Shown here one piece after another: positions 43,449 through 51,306 of a DNA stretch of 64,000 bases. Below the pieces are notes generated by a model. It was given only the letters and a program-made list of their open reading frames with translations, made no database searches and had not been told where the DNA came from. This DNA is from Microbacterium lushaniae (GTDB taxonomy: Bacteria > Actinomycetota > Actinomycetes > Actinomycetales > Microbacteriaceae), in assembly GCF_008727775.1 (NCBI RefSeq), contig NZ_CP044232.1, forward strand, positions 62,001 through 126,000, read 5' to 3'. A program made the position numbers and the translations under genes. How positions within the stretch are numbered: the stretch's first letter is position 1; each line of letters starts with the position of its first letter.

Positions 43449-44645
43449 TCAGGCGAGGATGCCGCCGCCCAGGTTCACCGGACTGCCCTCGATGTTGCCC
43501 ACGATGCCGCGGATGACGCCGGTGCCGTCCTCGTGACGCAGCCCCTCGTACCAGGCCTGCGTCACGGCGGGGTCGAACGCGTGGGTCTCCACCGCGCGCT
43601 TCCGGGCCCGCAGGACGAGGTCGCCCGCCCGCTCGGAGCGGATGCGCTGGTACCGCAGGAGCGCGTCCTCGACCCCGAGGGTGTTGGTGGCGAACACGAT
43701 GCCGAGGGCGAAACTGTCCTCCAGCGCCGAGCATGCGCCCTGGCCGATGTCGGGCGTGGTGTTGTGCGCGGCATCGCCGAGGATCGCCACGCGCCCCCGC
43801 ACCCACGTGTGGAACGGATCGATGTCCCAGATCTCGACGCGGTTGAGCGACACGGCAGGGTCGATCGCGTCCAGGAGTACGCGCACGCCGGGGGCGCCCC
43901 ATCCGCCGAACGCGGCCTCCAGCGGGGCCTTGCCGTCGACGGCACGGTCGTAGGGGAGCCCGGCGGGCTGCGGAACGTCGACGAAGAAGTAGAACCGGTC
44001 GCCGGCCACGGGCATGACGGCGCAGCGCTTCCCCTCCGCGACGTACGTCGTCCACTGGTCGGCGGGTCCGATGCGCTCGTCGATGGGGACGAGTCCGTTG
44101 AAGTTCGTGTACCCCGAATAGGTGCGCTCGGGGCGGGCCGCCGCATCCGCGGTGACGTAGTCCCGCGTGAACGAACGCGCGCCGTCGGCGCCGATCAGGA
44201 GGTCGGCGGCGTCGGTCGAGCCGTCGGCGAAGGTCGCCGTGACGGTCGTGCCGTCGTCGTCGACGCCGACCAGCCGCATGCCCAGTCGGATGCGGCCGGG
44301 CCCGACCGCATCCATCAGCAGTGCCTGCAGGTCGGCGCGCGCGACGGGGTAGGGGCGCTGGCCGGTCTGCGTCGTGACGGGGTCGAGGCTGAAGCGGCAC
44401 ATCTGCTCGCCGGTGTGCCCGTCGTAGTACGCCATGAGGTCCATGCGGCCACCCAGGGCGGCGACCGCGTCACCGAGGCCCAGCCAGTTGAGCACCTTGA
44501 CGCCGTTGGACCACAGCGACAGCGCCGCGCCGACAGGTTTGTTCTCCCGCATCTGGTCGTACACGACCACGTCGTGCCCGAGCCGCTGGAGGGCGAGCGC
44601 GGCGCTCGTGCCGCCGACGCCGGCGCCGATGACGATGACCTTCAT
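43449..44645 (-). CDS. hpxO: FAD-dependent urate hydroxylase
   Basis: 398-aa flavoprotein monooxygenase converting urate to 5-hydroxyisourate with NADH and O2. Rossmann motif VIGAGVGGTSAALAL at the N-terminus, DG motif LLIGADGARSFTRD, and GDAAHNTTPDIGQGACSALED binding the FAD ribityl part. Its partners UraH and UraD are directly upstream with overlapping stop/start codons, which distinguishes it from salicylate-type monooxygenases. Confidence 0.92.
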   Translation of the reverse strand: MKVIVIGAGVGGTSAALALQRLGHDVVVYDQMRENKPVGAALSLWSNGVKVLNWLGLGDAVAALGGRMDLMAYYDGHTGEQMCRFSLDPVTTQTGQRPYPVARADLQALLMDAVGPGRIRLGMRLVGVDDDGTTVTATFADGSTDAADLLIGADGARSFTRDYVTADAAARPERTYSGYTNFNGLVPIDERIGPADQWTTYVAEGKRCAVMPVAGDRFYFFVDVPQPAGLPYDRAVDGKAPLEAAFGGWGAPGVRVLLDAIDPAVSLNRVEIWDIDPFHTWVRGRVAILGDAAHNTTPDIGQGACSALEDSFALGIVFATNTLGVEDALLRYQRIRSERAGDLVLRARKRAVETHAFDPAVTQAWYEGLRHEDGTGVIRGIVGNIEGSPVNLGGGILA

Positions 44646-44968
44646 GATCCGCGGTAGGTGGAGTAGGCGAACGGGCTCAGCAGCAGCGGCACGTGCAGGT
44701 GCCGGCCGCTGTCGTCGACGGTGAAGGTCACCGTGACGGAAGGGTGGAACGTCGCCGTCCCCCGCGCGGCGAAGTAATCGCCGGTGCGGAAGGTGAGGCC
44801 GTAGTCCCCCGCCTCGAGCAGCTCGGGCCCGAGCGCGAGGCGGCCGTCGGCGTCGGTCGTGCCCCGGGCCAGCGGCGTCGTCGCGGCAGCCGGGGCCAGC
44901 GTGACGGCGATCCCGGCGGCGGGCTCACCGCTCACCGCGTCCAGGACGTGCGTCGTGAGGTGGGTCAC
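44642..44968 (-). CDS. uraH: 5-Hydroxyisourate hydrolase (transthyretin-related)
   Basis: 108 aa from a GTG that overlaps the uraD stop. Catalytic His in HLTTHVLD (residue 7), the central GLTFRTGDYF, the HPSVTVTFTV strand and the diagnostic C-terminal tetrapeptide YRGS. Opens 5-hydroxyisourate to OHCU. Translationally coupled on both sides. Confidence 0.95.
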   Translation of the reverse strand: MTHLTTHVLDAVSGEPAAGIAVTLAPAAATTPLARGTTDADGRLALGPELLEAGDYGLTFRTGDYFAARGTATFHPSVTVTFTVDDSGRHLHVPLLLSPFAYSTYRGS

Positions 44969-45489
44969 TCGGCCTCCTCGGGGGCGGCGGTGTCGCTCGC
45001 GATGGTCGTCCGCAGGCGCAGCAGCGCGATCTCGGCCAGTTGCGCAGTGGCCTCGGCGGCTTCGACGTCGGGCGCGTTGCCCAGGCGCCGCTGCAGCTCG
45101 GCGAGCATTTCGGACGGGGTGCGCCCTGCCGCGCGGATGAGGAAGACGCGCCCGAACCGCTCTTCGTACGCTGCGTTCCCGGCGGCCAGGGCGGCGGCGA
45201 CCTCGTCGGGCGCGCCGGCCATGGACGCCTGCTCGCGACGGGATGCCGCGGCCTCCGCGGCGGTGCCGGTCACCCGGGCTCCGATCCGCGGGTGGTGCGC
45301 GAGGGCGGCTTCCAGGTCGGCGGGCGCCCACGTGGAGGCGAGCGCTCCGGCATAGGCGCCGAGGGCGTCGACGGAGGCGTACGGACGGCCCGCGACCACG
45401 GCATCCACCCACCCCGGCACGTCGGCCCACACCCGCACGACGGTCGCCGCCTCATTGGGGTCGGCGGCGTTGAACTCATCCAGCTCCAT
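44965..45489 (-). CDS. uraD: 2-Oxo-4-hydroxy-4-carboxy-5-ureidoimidazoline decarboxylase
   Basis: 174-aa enzyme producing S-allantoin stereospecifically from OHCU. Conserved LAHHPRIGAR with catalytic His (HPRIG at 66-70), YEERFGRVFLIRAAGR and the closing LAEIALLRLR helix. ATG at 45489 chosen over longer frames because a TAGCGT box (45502-45497 on this strand) ends seven bases ahead. First gene of the leftward uraD-uraH-hpxO operon. Confidence 0.95.
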   Translation of the reverse strand: MELDEFNAADPNEAATVVRVWADVPGWVDAVVAGRPYASVDALGAYAGALASTWAPADLEAALAHHPRIGARVTGTAAEAAASRREQASMAGAPDEVAAALAAGNAAYEERFGRVFLIRAAGRTPSEMLAELQRRLGNAPDVEAAEATAQLAEIALLRLRTTIASDTAAPEEAE

Positions 45490-45496
45490 GCCGGTC

Positions 45497-45502
45497 ACGC
45501 TA
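45497..45502 (-). promoter_or_regulatory. -10 box of the leaderless uraD operon
   Basis: TAGCGT on the minus strand, seven bases from the uraD ATG. The divergent allB promoter is about 115 bases away, so the regulatory palindrome near 45579 could serve both. Confidence 0.45.
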
Positions 45503-45578
45503 GCGCGGCTGCGTTTCGGGCTCGTGACACGCCGCGCCCGCCCGCCCCGGGCCGCCGAAGCGGCACGCGAAGCACGAG

Positions 45579-45599
45579 GATGTTGCCCTGGGTAACATC
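45579..45599. promoter_or_regulatory. 21-bp palindrome in the uraD/allB divergent region
   Basis: GATGTTGCCC, one central base, then GGGTAACATC: arms agree at 9 of 10 positions. It covers the region around -40 of the allB promoter. It may bind a local purine-catabolism regulator, for example the XRE-cupin protein at 59919 or one outside the window. It overlaps the GlnR-like box at 45592. Confidence 0.5.
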
Positions 45600-45607
45600 C
45601 GGGAAAT
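45592..45607 (+). promoter_or_regulatory. GlnR-like box upstream of allB
   Basis: GTAAC, six bases, GAAAT. This is the a-site/b-site spacing of the actinobacterial nitrogen regulator GlnR (GTnAC-n6-GAAAC), with one mismatch in the last base. It ends ten bases before the -10 box at 45618. Confidence 0.5.
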
Positions 45608-45617
45608 GCGGAAACCG

Positions 45618-45623
45618 TACGGT
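45618..45623 (+). promoter_or_regulatory. -10 box of the allB operon
   Basis: TACGGT followed by six bases and the ATG at 45630; no ribosome site, so a leaderless transcript is likely. It also argues for 45630 over the upstream in-frame ATG at 45606. Confidence 0.45.
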
Positions 45624-45629
45624 GGCGCC

Positions 45630-46985
45630 ATGACCACCCCCTCCTCGGTCTCCGCCGCCCGCGTGTACCTCGACGGCGCATTCGTCCCCGCGACCGTCCG
45701 CATCGTCGACGGCGTGATCGCGGCGGTGGATGCGTTCGACCCGGGTGCCGACACCGTGCTCCCCGCTGGGCAGGTGCTCCTGCCCGGCCTGGTCGATTCC
45801 CACGTGCACCTGAACGAGCCGGGCCGGACGGAATGGGAGGGGTTCGCCACCGGAACCGCCGCGGCAGCCGCAGCCGGTGTCACGACGGTCCTCGACATGC
45901 CGCTCAACAGCATCCCGGTCACCACGACGCCCGGCGCCCTCGCCGCCAAACGGGCCGCGGCCGCCGGTCAGCTCGCCGTCGACGTGGGGTTCTGGGGCGG
46001 CGCTGTTCCGGAGAACCTGGGTGCGCTGGCCGCGCTGGATGCGGCGGGCGTGGTCGGGTTCAAATGCTTCCTGTCGCCCTCGGGCATCGACGAGTTCGGT
46101 CATCTCGACGCGGAGCAGCTGGAGGCGGCCCTGGCGGAGATCGCCGCGCTCGGCAGCATCCTCATCGTGCACGCCGAAGACCCCGCGCACCTGCCCGCCG
46201 ACGGCGCGCTCGGCACCGATTACACCGTCTTCGAGGCCTCCCGCCCTGCTGCCGGCGAACGCGCGGCCATCCGCACCGTCATCGACGCGTCGCGGCGCAC
46301 CCGCGGGCGCGCCCACATCGTGCACGTGTCGGACGGGGGAGCGCTCGCCGACGTGCGGGCGGCCAAGGCCGAGGGCGTGCCGCTCACGGTCGAGACGTGC
46401 CCGCACTACCTGACGCTCACGGCGGATGAGGTGCCCGCCGGTGCCGCGGAATTCAAGTGCTGCCCGCCCATCCGCGATGCCGCGAGCCGCGACCTGCTGT
46501 GGGAGGGCGTCCTGGACGGCACGGTGGACGCGATCGTGAGCGACCACTCGCCCGCCACCTCCGACCTGAAGGCCTCGCCCGACTTCGGCCTGGCGTGGGG
46601 CGGCATCTCGGGTCTGCAGACCGGATTCTCCGCCGTGTGGACCGAGGCCCGCCGCCGCGGCATCCCGCTCGAGCGGCTCATCCCGCTGTTCACGACGGGC
46701 CCTGCGCGCATCGGCGGCTTGGGCGGGGCGGGGCGGATCCAGGCCGGCGAACCGGCACACCTGGTCGCCTTCGATCCGGATGCCGCGCACACGGTGCGCG
46801 CGGTGGAACTGGAGTACCGCAACAAGATCTCGCCGTGGGACGGCCGGTCGCTGGACGGCGTCGTGGCCTCGACGTGGGTGCACGGAACCCTGGCCTACCG
46901 CCCGGGTGAGGGCGTGATCGCCCGCGCGGGGCGCGAGATCCTGGCCGAGCCCGCCGCGCTCGCCGGATGGGGGAACGACCGATGA
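45630..46985 (+). CDS. allB: Allantoinase
   Basis: 451-aa cyclic amidohydrolase opening allantoin to allantoate. Two-metal site: DSHVHLNEPGRTEWEG near residue 60, the carboxylated lysine in VGFKCF, histidines in VHAED and IVHVSD, and aspartate in SDHSP. C-terminal strand SPWDGRSLDG is typical of allantoinase rather than dihydropyrimidinase. Head of the rightward operon allB-acetamidase-amidase-pucG-allC. Its stop overlaps the next ATG. Confidence 0.94.
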   Translation: MTTPSSVSAARVYLDGAFVPATVRIVDGVIAAVDAFDPGADTVLPAGQVLLPGLVDSHVHLNEPGRTEWEGFATGTAAAAAAGVTTVLDMPLNSIPVTTTPGALAAKRAAAAGQLAVDVGFWGGAVPENLGALAALDAAGVVGFKCFLSPSGIDEFGHLDAEQLEAALAEIAALGSILIVHAEDPAHLPADGALGTDYTVFEASRPAAGERAAIRTVIDASRRTRGRAHIVHVSDGGALADVRAAKAEGVPLTVETCPHYLTLTADEVPAGAAEFKCCPPIRDAASRDLLWEGVLDGTVDAIVSDHSPATSDLKASPDFGLAWGGISGLQTGFSAVWTEARRRGIPLERLIPLFTTGPARIGGLGGAGRIQAGEPAHLVAFDPDAAHTVRAVELEYRNKISPWDGRSLDGVVASTWVHGTLAYRPGEGVIARAGREILAEPAALAGWGNDR

Positions 46986-48244
46986 CGATCGAGGTTTCGC
47001 ACCAGGACGCGGCCGGGCTCGCCGCCGCCATTCCGGTCCTGCAGCCCGGCGAGGGCGCCTGGCCGGGCGCGCACTATCTGCCGTCCACTCCTGAGACGGT
47101 CCTGTGGGGGCGGCTGCCGGGCGCGGCGGATGCGGCGGTCCTCACGATCGCGCCGGGTGCGACCGTCACGATCGACACAGTGAGCCACGAGGGCATCCTC
47201 GATGACCAGGGGAAGGACCCGGTGGCGTTCTTCGGCGGGCACGGGGTCGCCGCATCCGACGTGCTGCGCGACGCGATCGACATCGCCGCGACCGTGCCGC
47301 GGGATGCCGCATCCGACGGCCCGCACGTGGTCACCGGGCCGATCCGGATCGAGGGCGCGCGCCCGGGCGACCTGCTGAAGATCACGGTCGAGGAGCTGGT
47401 GCCGCGCGTGCCGTACGGCGTCATCTCCAACCGGCACGGCAAGGGCGCGCTCGTCGGCGAACTGCCCCGCACGCCCGGCAGCGTCAGCGTCTTCGCCGCT
47501 GTGGCGGAGCGCGACGGACAGCTGTTCGGCACCCTCCCGGTCACCGAGGGCGGCGAGCGGATCGTGGCCTTCCCGCTGGCGCCGTTCCTCGGCACGATGG
47601 GCGTCGCGGTCGCCGGTGACGAGCGGCCGCACTCGGTGCCGCCGGGCGGGCACGGCGGGAACATCGACATCAACCTGCTCGTGGAGGGCACCGTGCTGTA
47701 CCTGCCGGTTCAGGTCGAGGGCGCCCTCGCGTACGTCGGCGATCCGCACTTCGCGCAGGGCGACGGGGAGGTCGCGCTCACGGCGCTGGAGGCCTCGCTC
47801 CGCGCGACGCTGCGCTTCGACGTCGTGCCGCGTGAGGAGGCGCTCGCCGAGTTCGGCGAGGTGACCGGACCCCTCGTCCGCACCGAGGACTATCTCGTGC
47901 CGACGGGGATGGACGTCGACCTCGACGAGGCGATGCGCCGCTGCGTGCGGGCCGCGCTGTCGCTCATCCAGGCCCGCTGGGGGCTGGACGAGCACCTCGC
48001 CTACGCGTACCTGAGCGCGGCCACCGACTTCGACATCTCGCAGGTCGTCGACATCGTCAGCGGCGTGCACGCCCGCATCCGCGTATCCGACTTCGCCGCC
48101 GTCCCGCGCCCGGCTGTCCTTCGCCCCGCCGCTCTCCCCGGATCAGGAGAATCGCCCGGATCAGGAGCATCCAGCCCACATCGGCCTGATCTCGGCATAT
48201 CTCCTGAATCCGGCAGCGCGACCGAGACGGAGGTGCGGCGATGA
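46982..48244 (+). CDS. Acetamidase/formamidase family protein
   Basis: 420 aa. FmdA/AmdA-family layout: TIDTVSHEGI, VTGPIRIEGARPGDLLKITV, PYGVISNRHGKGAL and the characteristic PPGGHGGNIDINLLVEGTVLYLPV. Members release ammonia from simple amides such as formamide. In this operon a pathway amide (for example oxamate or another ureide fragment) is a reasonable but unproven substrate. The last 40 residues (from about 380) are not family sequence: they are encoded by a palindromic repeat (48138-48213). ATG overlaps the allB stop. Confidence 0.85.
   Translation: MTIEVSHQDAAGLAAAIPVLQPGEGAWPGAHYLPSTPETVLWGRLPGAADAAVLTIAPGATVTIDTVSHEGILDDQGKDPVAFFGGHGVAASDVLRDAIDIAATVPRDAASDGPHVVTGPIRIEGARPGDLLKITVEELVPRVPYGVISNRHGKGALVGELPRTPGSVSVFAAVAERDGQLFGTLPVTEGGERIVAFPLAPFLGTMGVAVAGDERPHSVPPGGHGGNIDINLLVEGTVLYLPVQVEGALAYVGDPHFAQGDGEVALTALEASLRATLRFDVVPREEALAEFGEVTGPLVRTEDYLVPTGMDVDLDEAMRRCVRAALSLIQARWGLDEHLAYAYLSAATDFDISQVVDIVSGVHARIRVSDFAAVPRPAVLRPAALPGSGESPGSGASSPHRPDLGISPESGSATETEVRR
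48138..48213. repeat. Palindromic element inside the acetamidase 3' end
   Basis: CCGGATCAGGAGA at the left pairs with TCTCCTGAATCCGG at the right, with an inner CCGGATCAGGAGC and GGCCTGATCTCGG forming a second arm pair. It reads through in frame as a Gly/Ser/Pro-rich tail (PGSGESPGSGASSPHRPD). Architecture like the intergenic elements of this window, but here translated. Confidence 0.65.
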
Positions 48245-49848
48245 ACGGCGCGGATGCGGCGATGAACGGCGCGGATGCGGCGATGCCGGAGGATCTGCGG
48301 GCCGCCTTCGAGGCCTACGAGCGCGCGGTGGTCGAGAACGACCTCGACGTGCTCGACGCGTCCTTCGCACCCGGGCCCGACGTGCTGCGCGGCGACGGGG
48401 CGGGCCTGCTCGTCGGGCACGACGCCATCCGCGCGTTCCGCTCGCGTCGCGGGGGCGTCGCGCGGCGCACGATCGACAGCATCCACCACCGGCCGCTGGG
48501 CGAGGACACCGCGCTGCTGATGTCGGTCTCGCGGTACGCCGGCGGCGGAAGCGGCCTGCAGACGCAGGTGTGGCAGCGGATCGAGGGACGGTGGCTCATC
48601 ACCGCCGCCCACGTGACCCCCCGCGCGCAGGCGTTCGACCGATCGGTGTGGCGGAGCGTGGGAGACCCGTTCTTCCAGGGTGCGTGGGAGGGGCCGCTGG
48701 CCGGCCTCACGGTGGCCGTGAAAGACCTCTTCGCCGTCAAGGGGTTCCGTATCGGCGCGGGCAATCCGACCTACCTCGAGCAGGCGCGGCCCGAGACCAC
48801 GACCGCGCCGGCGGTGTCCGACCTGCTGCGCGGCGGAGCATCCCTGCGCGGCATCGCCCGCACCGACGAATTCGCGTACTCGATCGCCGGCGACAACCCG
48901 CACTACGGCACGCCGCCCAACGGTGCCGTGCCCGGCGCGCTTCCGGGCGGCTCGTCCAGCGGTCCCGCCGCCGCCGTGGCCACGGGGCAGGCCGAGATCG
49001 GCCTGGCCACCGACACGGCCGGATCGATCCGGGTGCCCGCGTCGTACCAGGGCCTGTGGGGGCTGCGGACCACGCACGGGCTCGTGCCGCGGCAGGGCCT
49101 GCTCCCCCTCGCGCAGACGTTCGACACCGTCGGCTGGCTCACGCGCGACGGCGAGACGCTGCAGCGCGTCGTGGACTGGTGCCTGAGCTACGACGGCTCC
49201 GAGTCGACCGAGAGCGTCTTCGGCGCCTCCGGCGAAGACCTGCCGTGGCGTTTCGTCGTCCCGGACGAGCTGCGCGAGCAGGCAGAACCGGCCACCCGCG
49301 CCGCCTTCGACGCGCTCGTGGCCGCGCTGGACGAGACCGCGGATGCGCCGCAGGTGACGTCAGTGGAGGCCGGCGATCTCGACACCATCCTCGACGTATT
49401 CCGCACCGTGCAGGGGGCGGAGGCGTGGCGCAACCACGGCGAGTGGCTCCGGGAGCACCCCGGAGCGCTCGGCCCCGCGGTGACCGAACGCTTCCGCATC
49501 GCGGCCGCCGTCGACCCCGTCGCCGAAGCCGCGGCCCGGGAGGCGGCCGACGCCGTGCGCGGGCGGCTGACGGATCTCGTCCGCGGCGCCGTGCTGCTGT
49601 TCCCCACGGTGCCTGGACCCGCCCCGCTGCGGACGGCGGATGCGGCGGCCGTCGACGCCGCCCGCACGGCGACCCTGCGGATGACGGCCCCCGCGGCGGT
49701 GGCGGGCCTGCCGGCGATCTCCGTGCCGCTGCTGAGGGTGCCCTCGCCGGTCGGCGAGGCGCCCGTGGGCGTGTCGCTCGTGTCGGCGGCCGGCACCGAC
49801 ATCGCGCTCGTCCGCCTGGCCCGCCGCCTGGCCCGGGCGCTCCCCTGA
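48241..49848 (+). CDS. HpxZ (AtzH-like)-HpxY-type fused amidase
   Basis: 535 aa with two parts. Residues about 15-130 are an AtzH-like/DUF3225 domain (AFEAYERAVVENDLDVLD, then VGHDAIRAFRSRRGG, ending in WQRIEGRWLITAAHVTPR) as in HpxZ of oxalurate catabolism. From 140 it is an amidase-signature enzyme with Lys 161 (AVKDLF), GGSSSGPAA at 236-244 and ATDTAGSIRVPAS. In Klebsiella hpx clusters these are separate genes with HpxX. The next gene, pucG, would make oxalurate, so oxalurate hydrolysis is the best inference. A 21-bp direct duplication makes the start MNGADAAMNGADAAMPED; the third ATG may be the original start. Confidence 0.85.
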   Translation: MNGADAAMNGADAAMPEDLRAAFEAYERAVVENDLDVLDASFAPGPDVLRGDGAGLLVGHDAIRAFRSRRGGVARRTIDSIHHRPLGEDTALLMSVSRYAGGGSGLQTQVWQRIEGRWLITAAHVTPRAQAFDRSVWRSVGDPFFQGAWEGPLAGLTVAVKDLFAVKGFRIGAGNPTYLEQARPETTTAPAVSDLLRGGASLRGIARTDEFAYSIAGDNPHYGTPPNGAVPGALPGGSSSGPAAAVATGQAEIGLATDTAGSIRVPASYQGLWGLRTTHGLVPRQGLLPLAQTFDTVGWLTRDGETLQRVVDWCLSYDGSESTESVFGASGEDLPWRFVVPDELREQAEPATRAAFDALVAALDETADAPQVTSVEAGDLDTILDVFRTVQGAEAWRNHGEWLREHPGALGPAVTERFRIAAAVDPVAEAAAREAADAVRGRLTDLVRGAVLLFPTVPGPAPLRTADAAAVDAARTATLRMTAPAAVAGLPAISVPLLRVPSPVGEAPVGVSLVSAAGTDIALVRLARRLARALP

Positions 49849-49867
49849 CACCCGCCGCCCACCCCTA

Positions 49868-50040
49868 CCCCCGGCCGCCAACCGCCCACCCAGACTGCCC
49901 ACCGACCCCCGGCCGCCAACCGCCCACCCAGACTGCCCACCGCTCGCCGCCCCCCACCGCCCGCCCCGACAGCCCACCGCTCGCCGCGACCCCGCCGCCG
50001 CGACCCCGCCGCCCGCGACCCCGCCGCCCGCCCCGACCAC
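49868..50040. repeat. Intergenic tandem repeats before pucG
   Basis: The 204-bp gap 49849-50052 consists of C-rich repeats: two copies of a 38-bp unit (starting CCCCCGGCCGCCAACCGCCC) at 49868 and 49906, then CCCACCGCTCGCCGC twice, then about three copies of CGCGACCCCGCCGCC. Almost free of G-to-T changes and without promoter features apart from the pucG ribosome site at its end. Confidence 0.75.
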
Positions 50041-50052
50041 GACGGAGAACCT

Positions 50053-51303
50053 GTGACCACCCCATCCGTGCCCGGCCCCATCGACCCTCCCGCGCGCCTG
50101 CTCATGGGCCCCGGCCCCATCTCGGCCTACCCGAGCGTGCTGCGGGCCATGTCGGCGCCGCTGGTGGGGCAGTACGACCCGTTCATGACGGCGACGATGG
50201 CCGAGACGCAGGACCTCTACCGCCGCGTGTGGGCCACCGAGAACGACGCGACGCTGCTCATCGACGGCACCTCCCGTGCGGGGATCGAGGCGGCCCTGGT
50301 CTCCCTCATCCGCCCCGGCGACCGCGTGCTCGTGCCCGTCTTCGGCAGGTTCGGTCACCTCCTCGCCGAGATCGCCGAACGCGCGCTCGCCGAGGTGCAC
50401 ACCATCGAGGTGCCCTGGGGTCAGGTGTTTCCGGTCTCGGCCATCCGCGAGGCCGTCGCGCGGGTGCGCCCGCACGTGCTCGCCCTCGTGCAGGGCGACA
50501 CCTCCACGACGATGAACCAGCCGCTGGAGGAGATCGGCGAGATCTGCCGCGCGCACGGGGTGCTGTTCTACACCGATGCCACCGCATCCCTCGGCGGCAA
50601 CGATTTCGAGATGGACGCGTGGGGCGTGGATGCGGCGACCGCGGGTCTGCAGAAGTGCCTCGGCGGTCCGTCGGGCTCGGCACCGATCACCCTGTCGGAG
50701 CGGGCGGTGGAGGTCATCCGATCGCGCGCGCGTGTGGAGGCCGGCATCCGCGAGGAGAGCGACCCCGATGCGGCGGACTTCGTCCGATCGAACTACTTCG
50801 ACCTCGGGATGATCCTGGACTACTGGGGTCCGCGCCGGCTGAACCACCACACCGAGGCGACGTCGATGCTCTACGCCGCCCGCGAATGCGCCCGCGTGCT
50901 GCTGAACGAGGGACGCGCCGCCGTCATCGCGCGGCACCGGCTGCACGGCGAGGCGATGCTCGCCGGCGTCGGGGGCCTCGGCCTCGGCGTCTTCGGCGAC
51001 CTCGCGCACAAGATGCACAACGTCGTGGCCGTGGAGATCCCCGACGGCGTGCCAGGGGAGGCGGTGCGCTCCACGCTGCTCGCGGACTTCGGGATCGAGA
51101 TCGGCACGTCGTTCGGGCCGCTGCACGGTCGGGTGTGGCGCATCGGGACGATGGGCTACAACGCGCGCACGGATGCGGTGCTCCAGACCCTCGCGGCGCT
51201 GGAATCCGTGCTGCGCCGTTTCGGCGCATCCGTGCCCGCAGGCGGCGGTGTCGCGGCGGCCGAGGACGTGTACGCCGCGACCGACGCGCCGGGCGGAGAC
51301 TGA
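50053..51303 (+). CDS. pucG: (S)-Ureidoglycine-glyoxylate aminotransferase
   Basis: 416-aa class V PLP aminotransferase. In Bacillus, PucG transfers the amino group of ureidoglycine to glyoxylate, giving oxalurate and glycine. Features: LLMGPGPISAYPSVLRAM at the N-terminus, QGDTSTTMNQPLEEIG, YTDATASLGG, PLP-binding Lys 201 in TAGLQKCLGGPSG, and the C-terminal IGTMGYNAR. GTG start behind GGAG at 50053. Its placement before allC, whose product is ureidoglycine, supports this over serine- or alanine-glyoxylate activity. Confidence 0.9.
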   Translation: MTTPSVPGPIDPPARLLMGPGPISAYPSVLRAMSAPLVGQYDPFMTATMAETQDLYRRVWATENDATLLIDGTSRAGIEAALVSLIRPGDRVLVPVFGRFGHLLAEIAERALAEVHTIEVPWGQVFPVSAIREAVARVRPHVLALVQGDTSTTMNQPLEEIGEICRAHGVLFYTDATASLGGNDFEMDAWGVDAATAGLQKCLGGPSGSAPITLSERAVEVIRSRARVEAGIREESDPDAADFVRSNYFDLGMILDYWGPRRLNHHTEATSMLYAARECARVLLNEGRAAVIARHRLHGEAMLAGVGGLGLGVFGDLAHKMHNVVAVEIPDGVPGEAVRSTLLADFGIEIGTSFGPLHGRVWRIGTMGYNARTDAVLQTLAALESVLRRFGASVPAGGGVAAAEDVYAATDAPGGD

Positions 51304-51306
51304 CCC

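Noticed and set aside
43449..44645. HpxO candidate as salicylate or 6-hydroxynicotinate monooxygenase
   Set aside because: Sequence family alone would allow it, but overlap with uraH and uraD makes urate hydroxylase far more likely.
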